A stretch of 44,888 nt of DNA from assembly GCA_017394705.1 (NCBI GenBank), contig JAFPXH010000008.1, forward strand, positions 1 to 44,888. Direction: 5' to 3'. The notes beneath the pieces were generated by a model that was given only the letters and a program-made list of their open reading frames with translations, did not search any database and had not been told where the DNA came from. How positions within the stretch are numbered: the first letter of the stretch is position 1; every line of letters starts with the position of its first letter. The stretch is from Paludibacteraceae bacterium. Its GTDB lineage: Bacteria; Bacteroidota; Bacteroidia; Bacteroidales; Paludibacteraceae. Below are positions 15,460 to 24,000 of the stretch, in pieces. The position numbers and the translations under genes were made by a program.

Positions 15460-15615
15460 TTATCCGTTATGACTCTCGTCATAGGAGGCTAATTCAAGCG
15501 ACCAGAGGTAGCTTCTCATGGTGCGCTTGCCGTTCGGCTCATCGCGCTGCGCCAGGAAGGCCTCTTGGTCGGAGAGTAACCATCGGCGGAAGGTGGGCAG
15601 CGATACACGACACAC
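15460..15615 (-). CDS. Possible small 51-residue protein (GTG start)
   Basis: The minus-strand frame reads MCRVSLPTFRRWLLSDQEAF, later NGKRTMRSYLWSLELASYDE, ending in TAA. The composition is protein-like, and the LPTFRRWL stretch looks like a helix-turn-helix-type segment. The only start is a GTG at 15613-15615, located just past the T run of the terminator at 15625-15646, so expression would need read-through. It could instead be a decayed gene remnant. I do not recognise it. Confidence 0.35.
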   Translation of the reverse strand: MCRVSLPTFRRWLLSDQEAFLAQRDEPNGKRTMRSYLWSLELASYDESHNG

Positions 15616-15624
15616 AAAAAAAAA

Positions 15625-15646
15625 GGGAGATACTGAATTATCTCCC
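15625..15646 (-). terminator. Terminator of the C10 protease operon
   Basis: An 8-bp stem GGGAGATA / TATCTCCC with a 6-nt loop is followed on the minus strand by nine T. It lies 50 nt past the stop codon of the 15696-20498 gene. Confidence 0.88.
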
Positions 15647-15695
15647 TGATTGAATGCACCCTATGGCGGTGCCCTAATGCACGTACATAGTTATG

Positions 15696-18600
15696 TTATT
15701 TGAGCGTAGTTTTATACTCAAGGTTCACTTCACCGCCTTTGGAATCGGTACCGACGCCGATGTCATCCATCGTCAAAACCGGTGCATCGTCTTCGGTAAC
15801 AACAGCCGACCAATCAATGGTTTTGCCGACATAAGTAATATATCGGGGCGTGAGATCCCAGATACCTTCGCCGGTATAGGTGATGTCATACTCGTAATGG
15901 TCATCCACCCATTTGCGCTTGAGCGTGTACTTGCACGCAATCTGGTGCTTGACAGAGCCGTTGAGCAGTTTCAGGAACTTGTCATAGTATTTGACTTTCT
16001 TGTTATTCCAGTTATCCAACCACTGTTGTGCCGTTTGAATGAAGAATCGGTAGTCTGTATTAATAGTGAACGTACCGGTCGCGGAGTCGCCTACCAGTTT
16101 GCCTGCGATGTCATCGCCGATGGTAAAGTTACCGGAAAGGGAATCCACCGTGATGAAATCATGTCGATTGAAGAAACGATCCAACTCCGTGCACCAGCGC
16201 ACTTTCTTGCGATATAAATTCTTCTTCTCGTCCATATATACCAACTCACCCGTCAGTTTGTCGTCGTATTGATCCAACATGTCGTAACTGCCGGTGTACA
16301 GCAACACGGAATCCGGTGTATAGTCCAGTTCAAGGCCTTCTATCGGCATCATGTCCGCTTTGACGCCCTGCGTAGCGAGGTCGATGTCGATGATGGTCTT
16401 GTCGGCAACGCCGTCCAGTTGGAAATCAAACACTTTCTCCGGTACTCCGTGCTCGTCGAAGAGCGTGATTTGGAACGGCATCATGTTGCGTACCAGGGCA
16501 TAGGTCGTGAACCAACCCAGCGGCACTTTACCGTCCTCGCCGATCGGTTTGCGCCATGCATCCTGATCTGCCACATTGTCCGGTACCGCCGCAAAACCGA
16601 TCATACGACCTGCGAATTCGGAGACTTTTCCTTCCTCCCAGGACGAATCGACGATACGGAAAGCCACTTTCTTATTCATCCATTTCGCCATGCTGTTGAT
16701 TTTCGCGACAGCGCGGTTGTTGGCTTGCACGATCTGCTTGTTACGCAAAGCCGCAAAGACAGCGGTCAGTGTCCCATTCATCAAGTCAGCATAGTACTCG
16801 TCGGATATCTGCTGCTTGAGCGCATCGGTAGCGTCCCAGAAGGATTGGAAGCCTTGTGTGCGAGCTTCTACAAACGCCCATGTTTGCACATCGGTGTTCT
16901 CCGTCCAGAACTGGTCGCAATAGACGCGCACCGACTGCTGGATATACGCATTGAGTTGCTGCTCGCTCATGTTGGCTTCCACAAAAGCGGGATAGAAATA
17001 GTCATACCAGTCTTTGGGAGTACGGAAATAACCGTGCGGTTTGGCGTTGCCGTTGACATCGTTGTTATACCTGGAGTCGGGACTAAGTGCACGATAACCC
17101 TCCATACTGTAATAATACCGGTATGCCGTACGGAAATAGTCTGCTTTAAACTCTTGTACGGTCGTGCCGAATTTCTCCAGTGCGACGCCAATGAAGGCGA
17201 CGAGACTCATAGACGCCGCCATGACCGGCGTGCCAATCCACGAAGCCGCAGCACCGGCAGTCTTGGCCATAATGACTTTGAGCGTTCCGGATGCCACGCC
17301 GATATTATCGCCCTTCAGATCGGCACGCACCACATCGAGAATCGTCATCGCCGTGCCTATCTCACCCATGATGCTGACCGCATTGTCGATCGCCTCGGGT
17401 TTGAAACCGAAGAGCGGTTCGGAGATGCTTACGGCGCCGGTATAGAAACCATCGAGACCCAAAGACTGCCAGAGTCCCATCTCGTTCTTAAAATCGATTG
17501 CTGCCTGCACTTTTGGATCATCGGAATCAAGAATCTTCAGCAACATTTTCGTTCCTTCGTCCCAAGCGTAGAGCGCAGGAATCTCCCGCAATGCCTCAAA
17601 GAGCTCACTTTTGGTGCGCTCGTTGATAAAGGTCACCAGCGAATAGAACGAGAGGTGGTCGGTTAGGATAGTCGCCACGCCTAATTCGGGATTGTAGTCC
17701 ACATAGACGGGCTCCCATTCTCCGGTCTGCGGGTTGTAGTACGCAGCTCCGACAGCTTGGTCTGCCGGTGCTTGGAACGGGATAGTGATTTTCGCCACAC
17801 CGCTCAGCTCGTGCACCAGACCCGAATCGGTCAGCATGCTGATGTCAATACCGATACCGCCGGTAACCCCCTCCGAAGGACGAGGCAGAAGTACCGAATT
17901 GCGGATGCATATCTGCGCGGACTCATCAAAGGTCGTCGGGTCAAAGGTAATGGAGCATTTCTGTGCTTGGACGGTCAGGTTCGAGTCGTTGAGTTCGAAA
18001 ATCTCTGCTCCCTCGTAGATGAAACCGGGTTTGAAGGTGATGCTGTCGATGTTGGTTGCCTTCGTAGAAATGTCTTCCCGTCCGTTGAGACTCATCGTCA
18101 CCATCGCTTCGCCGTCTTCGTTCTCGCTCACACGGATAGCCCCTACCTTATCGACGGACATGGTCGTCTTCAGCGAGTCGCCATGTACCACCATTTGATA
18201 GTTCAAGTCTTGCGGCGGCAGCGGTTCAAACTCTTGATACATCGTCACGATATTATCACCAAACCTGCGCCATCCCGGAGCCTCGGCATAGAGTTCTTCC
18301 GTTCCCGGAGGTACTTGCAAATAAACATGTTTGCTCTCGTCTGCAAATATCGCATCGCTGAAGGTAGCATCGGTAATCACCGGCGGCACCAACAGCGGAC
18401 AAGTCAGTTCTGCATAGTTGTATTTGGGACCGGTGCAGTCTTTGAACGCACCCTCCATGTCCACAATCGTTTGCGGGATCGTGTAATATATACTACCACG
18501 AATACATCCCGGCTCCATCTTGATGACGGTCTCCGGCCAGCCGGCAGAAGGATTGGAAAGCGCAATAATAACAGCAGTCTTGTTCTTATTGTAGATAATA

Positions 18601-20498
18601 GGATAGAAATCATCCGAGAAATAGGGGTTGAGCGAATCCACAATCAGCATAGGTACTCCGCTACCGGAATACAAACCGTCCAGCGCCGTAACAGCGATCT
18701 CCCGCACTTTGGGACCAAAACGGAAGAACGGCGAACCATTACCCCAACGGCCTCCATACGTAGCAGAGTCGCCCAACACCTCCAGATTCTTAAAATAGGT
18801 GTCCGCACTCAGCGTCGCGCCATAGAACGCTTTCTTGTTAATCTTCACAATACCTTCCTCCCAATCTCCATGACCGGGTGTCGTATGTGCAAAACTCTCC
18901 GTCTCCAATTCCACCGAATTACTTTTGCAGATGATGGTGTACAATTTGCACAGATAGAATGCCTTCTTACCGATGCGCTTGACATTCGCACCGATAGTGA
19001 GATGTTTGATATTCGTCAGTTGGAATGCTTCCTCCGGTACCACCTCCATCTTGTCGCTCAGTACCAAGGTGTCAATGTCGGTGTACATAAACGTGAACGG
19101 ATCGATGGCCTCGATATTGTTGCCGACGATGATCTTGTCAAAATCACCTTTTCGGTAGAATGCCATCTTACGGATGTGCGTTACGGCGTATGTATTGCCG
19201 GAATCGGGGTCCGTCACGGAATCCGGAATGACCAACACTCCGTTCTCTACATTCACACCACCACCCAAATAATCTAATATATCCGCGGTACCGTTCGCTA
19301 ATAAGCCGTACTTAATGCCGTCAATCGCTTTCTCCACCGCATCGTAGGGACGCACATTGGTCCAGATATCGACATTGTATTCATATATAGGCACAGCGGA
19401 CAATCGGTACCATCCGTTCGTCTGACCACCCCAACCGTAGTTAAAATGGAAATAGTTATTCTTGGTATAGCCGTCGCAGACCAGCGCGTGACCATCTCCC
19501 TTTCCTTCCGGATAACCGGCATACAGTACCGGACGCTTGTCATTCAACTCGCTCTTGAGCGTCGTCATCACATCCGCTGCAGTAGTGCCGGTTACGCTTT
19601 CGATGCCGGGTTCGTAACCGAAGTTCTCTATTAAAGCATTGAAAATCCATGTGGTCGGACTTCCATTCTCTTGGCAATAACCAGTTCCCATTGCTTTGCC
19701 TACATCCGCCATCAGTTGGGCGACGGCATTAGCTTGCGCCCAACTGCAGCCATGGTCATAGTCATCTAACATATTATCCCAATCGTAGGTGTGTACCGGG
19801 AAATCTTCATAGATAAAACCATTCTCTTGCGACCATCCTATAGAAATCTGTCCACCGCTCTGTACCGGCCATTTCCAATAGTTCATCACCTGCGCCACAG
19901 CGGTCGGCACACACCCTGTATAGCATTGGTTCGGCGTGAACATGTTATACGGTGCCGTTTGATTCCATTTGGCGGTTATGAGCGGACCTACTACCACATC
20001 GCCCAAGAAGGACGGAAGAGAACCCCAATCGTCTGTCACACCGATGCGGCGGGGACGAGGATTTGCCAACGACGGATCCTTACGCAGGCTGTCGATACCG
20101 GCGGAGTACTCGTTGAGCAGGTCGATGAACTGAACCGGCGCATCGTTGATATCAAACGAACCGTGATCGCAGTAGCCAAGAATTTCCGCAGTCGTTCCCG
20201 TCTCGCCGGATACGACTACAAAGCCTTGATCGTTACCGAGATTGACAATATAGACATTATCTTGGTTGGTTGCTACGCGTGAGGGCATACGATGCGCGAT
20301 ACGCAAGTCCGAGGGGTCGCTACGGCGAGAGGGGGCGTTGAATCCGTTCCCTTTAGGGAGAGGTTGGGAGTAGGCTTCTCTCGCTATATCCAGTGCCTCC
20401 TCCGGCGTAATGTCCGCAGCATTTACATGGAGTGCAAATGCTCCAATGACCAAATAAATGAGCAGATGGTAAATGTTCAAATGTGTAAATGCTTTCAT
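15696..20498 (-). CDS. Exported C10 (streptopain-type) protease with LRRs and a large C-terminal module
   Basis: A 1600-residue exported protein. Parts in order: signal peptide (1-27); streptopain-type propeptide with VNLGNDQGFVVVSGET (about 28-150); C10 papain-fold cysteine protease with Cys196 (CYTGCVPTAVAQVM), His337 (GHALVCDGY) and Trp356 (NYGWGG); BspA-type leucine-rich repeats (about 385-745); a short anchoring-type module with NIDSITF; a ZU5-like beta domain ending VATILTDHLSFYSLV (about 840-955); and an unrecognised 640-residue C-terminal part with one strongly hydrophobic Gly/Ala-rich stretch (1073-1107). No type IX sorting domain is seen; the upstream 157-residue protein, overlapping by ATGA, has one instead. 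Paralogue of 21031-25794. Probably surface-acting; the target is unknown. Confidence 0.85.
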   Translation of the reverse strand: MKAFTHLNIYHLLIYLVIGAFALHVNAADITPEEALDIAREAYSQPLPKGNGFNAPSRRSDPSDLRIAHRMPSRVATNQDNVYIVNLGNDQGFVVVSGETGTTAEILGYCDHGSFDINDAPVQFIDLLNEYSAGIDSLRKDPSLANPRPRRIGVTDDWGSLPSFLGDVVVGPLITAKWNQTAPYNMFTPNQCYTGCVPTAVAQVMNYWKWPVQSGGQISIGWSQENGFIYEDFPVHTYDWDNMLDDYDHGCSWAQANAVAQLMADVGKAMGTGYCQENGSPTTWIFNALIENFGYEPGIESVTGTTAADVMTTLKSELNDKRPVLYAGYPEGKGDGHALVCDGYTKNNYFHFNYGWGGQTNGWYRLSAVPIYEYNVDIWTNVRPYDAVEKAIDGIKYGLLANGTADILDYLGGGVNVENGVLVIPDSVTDPDSGNTYAVTHIRKMAFYRKGDFDKIIVGNNIEAIDPFTFMYTDIDTLVLSDKMEVVPEEAFQLTNIKHLTIGANVKRIGKKAFYLCKLYTIICKSNSVELETESFAHTTPGHGDWEEGIVKINKKAFYGATLSADTYFKNLEVLGDSATYGGRWGNGSPFFRFGPKVREIAVTALDGLYSGSGVPMLIVDSLNPYFSDDFYPIIYNKNKTAVIIALSNPSAGWPETVIKMEPGCIRGSIYYTIPQTIVDMEGAFKDCTGPKYNYAELTCPLLVPPVITDATFSDAIFADESKHVYLQVPPGTEELYAEAPGWRRFGDNIVTMYQEFEPLPPQDLNYQMVVHGDSLKTTMSVDKVGAIRVSENEDGEAMVTMSLNGREDISTKATNIDSITFKPGFIYEGAEIFELNDSNLTVQAQKCSITFDPTTFDESAQICIRNSVLLPRPSEGVTGGIGIDISMLTDSGLVHELSGVAKITIPFQAPADQAVGAAYYNPQTGEWEPVYVDYNPELGVATILTDHLSFYSLVTFINERTKSELFEALREIPALYAWDEGTKMLLKILDSDDPKVQAAIDFKNEMGLWQSLGLDGFYTGAVSISEPLFGFKPEAIDNAVSIMGEIGTAMTILDVVRADLKGDNIGVASGTLKVIMAKTAGAAASWIGTPVMAASMSLVAFIGVALEKFGTTVQEFKADYFRTAYRYYYSMEGYRALSPDSRYNNDVNGNAKPHGYFRTPKDWYDYFYPAFVEANMSEQQLNAYIQQSVRVYCDQFWTENTDVQTWAFVEARTQGFQSFWDATDALKQQISDEYYADLMNGTLTAVFAALRNKQIVQANNRAVAKINSMAKWMNKKVAFRIVDSSWEEGKVSEFAGRMIGFAAVPDNVADQDAWRKPIGEDGKVPLGWFTTYALVRNMMPFQITLFDEHGVPEKVFDFQLDGVADKTIIDIDLATQGVKADMMPIEGLELDYTPDSVLLYTGSYDMLDQYDDKLTGELVYMDEKKNLYRKKVRWCTELDRFFNRHDFITVDSLSGNFTIGDDIAGKLVGDSATGTFTINTDYRFFIQTAQQWLDNWNNKKVKYYDKFLKLLNGSVKHQIACKYTLKRKWVDDHYEYDITYTGEGIWDLTPRYITYVGKTIDWSAVVTEDDAPVLTMDDIGVGTDSKGGEVNLEYKTTLK

Positions 20499-20968
20499 TG
20501 TGCGATAAATTTAAAGGTGATACTTCCGTTAGAGAGGATGTACGCATGACCGCTGAGTCCCTGCGTAGAGATGATAGCATCGCCGTTTGAGTCGAGCCTG
20601 TATTGGGCAGTCAGCGCACCGGATACCGTGTAGATATTCACCAACGAGTTCGGTTCGCCGCCTTTAATCACGATACTGCCGTCGCGGAACGAGAAGCGTT
20701 GGTCAGCCAACACCTCATCGAGGCCTTCCGGCATATTGGCCTTCTCGAACTGGAGTTTCTTCAACTGCGAGATCGGGTACTGCACCGTGGTCTTGGTGGT
20801 GGTTAATACCAGGTCCGTGGCTGTGTACGTCACTTCGGGCTGGTCTGCAAATGCAAACAGCGCCTTTTGTCCGTCCGTCTGATAGACGGCTACTACATTC
20901 TGCTCCTCTGCTGAAACATGCAGAACGGCAGCCAGTAAAAGGGTGAATAAGAATACGATCTTTCTCAT
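20495..20968 (-). CDS. Small exported stalk/sorting-domain protein, partner of the C10 protease
   Basis: A 157-residue protein with a signal peptide (MRKIVFLFTLLLAAVLHVSA). It has a beta module of the type common in Bacteroidales secreted proteins (TYTATDLVLTTTKTTVQYPI, then SQLKKLQFE). It ends in a domain resembling type IX type-A C-terminal sorting domains (VNIYTVSGALTAQYRLDSNG..., GHAYILSNGSITFKFIAQ). Normally such parts sit at the end of a large secreted protein; here they form a separate gene. Its stop TGA overlaps the ATG of the 1600-residue protease (ATGA, 20495-20498). It lies 62 nt after the stop of the 1587-residue paralogue without a promoter box, so all four genes probably form one operon. 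Confidence 0.75.
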   Translation of the reverse strand: MRKIVFLFTLLLAAVLHVSAEEQNVVAVYQTDGQKALFAFADQPEVTYTATDLVLTTTKTTVQYPISQLKKLQFEKANMPEGLDEVLADQRFSFRDGSIVIKGGEPNSLVNIYTVSGALTAQYRLDSNGDAIISTQGLSGHAYILSNGSITFKFIAQ

Positions 20969-21030
20969 TGTTTTATGTTATTACGTGATTTTGCTAGCAA
21001 AGAGAGAGAAGGGGAGATTTGCTCAAATTG

Positions 21031-24000
21031 CTATTTGAGGGTGACTTGGTATTCGAGGGTCACATCGCCGCCTACAGAGGACGTACCGATGCCGATATCG
21101 TTCATGAACAAAGGCTCGGGCTGGTAGGAATTATTTGCCTTCCAATATGCTTCCCAATCTATAAATTTATTATATTGGTTGATATGCCGCGCGGTCACAT
21201 CGAAGGCTCCCTGTCCGGTGTAGGTCACGTCATACTCTTCATGGCCTCCCGCTTGCTTACGCTTGATCTTATAGGTGCAGGCGATCTGGTGTTTGCACGA
21301 ACCGTTCAGTAAGATCTTTATCCTATCGTACTTGTCCGTTTGCGGGTTATTCCACATATCGAGGTACTGTTGGGCAGTTTGGACGAAGAACTTATAATCG
21401 GTATTGATGACGAAAGTTCCCGTTGCCGAATCCCCGTCAAACTTACCGGCGATGTCATCACCGATGGTGAAGTTACCGGTTGGATCCACTGTGATGAAAT
21501 CATGGTAATTAAAGAAACGCTCTACCTCCGTACACCAACGGGTCTTGTCTTTATAGTAATTAAGATCTTCTTCCATATAAACCAATTCATCCATGCCAAT
21601 CGCAACATATTTGTCGTTTTCGTCAATGCCGGCAGCGGTGAAGTCCACGGCAGCCGGATTATAGGTCAGATGAAGATCATCCAGATGTTTGTTCACCACT
21701 TTCACTCCTTGTGTAGCCAGATCGATGTTGATGGTCTTTTTCTCTGCCGCTCCGTCCAACTCAAATTCGAAGTCCTTGACAGCCTCGCCGGCACGGTTAA
21801 AGAGCGTAATCTTGAATGGCACGAGATTGCGCACCAGCGCATAGGTCGTGAACCATCCTAAAGCCACTTTTCCGTCCTCACCAATCGTTTTACGCCATTT
21901 CTCGGGATCCGCTATATTCTCATTTAAGACAGGGAAACCGATGGAATATCCGGCGAAAGAGGACGGTTGATCTTCCTTAACAGAAGAGTCAACAATCAGG
22001 AATCCCACTTTCTTATTCATCATCTTCGCCATGTTGTTGATCTTAGAGATAGCGCTGTTATGGGCTTGTACAATCTGTTTCTTGCGCAGAGCCGTGAATA
22101 CGCTCACCAGTTCGCCGTTCATCAGGTCGGCAAACAATTCATCGGAGATCTGTTGCTCTTGTGCGTCTGTCAGCTCCTGTCCGGGTCGGTTCCAACCACT
22201 CTGTTGGGCAATCATCATACAATAGTCTTGTACTTCGAAATTTTCCTCCCAATACTGGTCGCAGTACATGCGTACGGAATGCTCGATATACCGCATCAGC
22301 TGGTCCGCATCCATGTCGGTTCTTGTGAAGACGGGATAGAAATAGTCGTACCAGTCTTTGGCGGTACGGTAATAAGCGTGCGGCTTTTCTTTTCCCTGTG
22401 CATCATATTTAAACTTCGTAAGCGCCCTATTGGCTTCATAACCTTCCAAACTGTAATAATAGCGGTACGCACGGCGGAAATAATCCATCTTGATGTCTTG
22501 GATATACGTACCGAACTTATCCAGCGCCACCCCGATGAATGCCACCATACACATGGAGGCAGCCATGATTGGTGTACCGATAGCCGTAGCCGCTACACCG
22601 CCTGTTCGTGCCATGATCACCTTGAGTGTACCGGACGCAACGCCTATCTGATCGCCGTGCAGGTCCGCACGAACCACATCCAGCACGGAGATTGCCGTTC
22701 CGATATGTCCCATGATAGTGACAGCATCGTCGAGGGCTTTGGGTTTGAAGTTAAACAACGGATCCGCAATAGCTATCGCACCGTTATAGAAACCGTCCAG
22801 ACCGATCGATTGCCAGAGACTCATCTCATTCTTATACTGGAATTTCTGCTCTATTTCCGGATCATCCGAAGCGAGGATATCCAATAGTTTCTTGGTGGCT
22901 TCATCCCAAGCGTGCAGGATAGGTATCTCCCCCTTGATGGCTTCAAAAATCTCATTCTTTGTGTTCTCGTTCATCACGGATACAAAGGCATAGTGCGAGA
23001 GATGGTCCGTCAAGATCGTTGCCACACCTGCATCTCTGTCGTATTCCACATAAACCGGCTCCCATTCGCCTGTCTGCTCGTTGAAATAAGCCGCTCCGAC
23101 GGATTCATTAGCCGGCACGCTGAACGGAATGGTGATCGTGGCTACACCGCTTAACTCATGTACGCGTCCGGAATCATTCAGCATACTGATGTCAATACCG
23201 ATACCGCCGGTGACCCCTTCCATCGGACGGGGAAGGAGTACGGAATTACGCACGCATACTTGTACATCTCCTTCAATGGTAGTGGGATCAAACGAAATAG
23301 AACATTTCTGCGCATTGACGGTCAAGGTTGAATCGTTGAGTTCGAAGATCTCCGCTCCTTCATACACAAAGCCGGGCACGAAGATGATACTGTCTATGTT
23401 CGATACAGGTGTCTGCAAATCCACCCGTCCGTTAACGCACAGCGTCACCGTTGCTTCACCGTTCTCTTCGGTCATGCGCATACTGTTGATATCAGCAATC
23501 GGTGCCGCTACATGGATGGAGTCACCGTGGATCTTCATCTGATATTGCAGATCCTGCTCTGGCATCGGGACAAAATCTTCCTCATACATCGCTTGAGTAT
23601 GTCGGAGTCCGAACTTACGCCAACCGGGTGCTTCCGCATAAAGCGACTCGGTTCCTTCCGGCACCCTGAGGTGTAGATCATCCCCCGAGAATAAAGTATC
23701 CGGGAAAGTAGCATCCGAGATTGCAGGCGGAACCCTATGCTGACAAATGATTGTGGAGACGTATTTAGGAGGCATACAATCCTTGAACGCACCTTCCATA
23801 TCTACCACCGTAGGCGGAATGGTCATACTGCTTATTGCCCCGCGCATACAACCCGGTTCCATCTTGAGCACTTTGGTCATGTTGAGGAAATCAGCGCGTT
23901 TTAATACCAGATGCACGGTAGTGGTATCTTTATTGTAGATGATCGGTTCTTGATCCGAAGCGAAATACGGGTTGTCGTTATGGACACGCAGCATAGGGAT

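Noticed and set aside
16269-19277. Long plus-strand open frames (16269-17666 and 17757-19277) opposite the first C10 protease gene
   Set aside because: The minus-strand frame has clear protease and LRR domains; the plus-strand translations are rich in His, Arg and Cys with no domains, as expected for antisense shadows.
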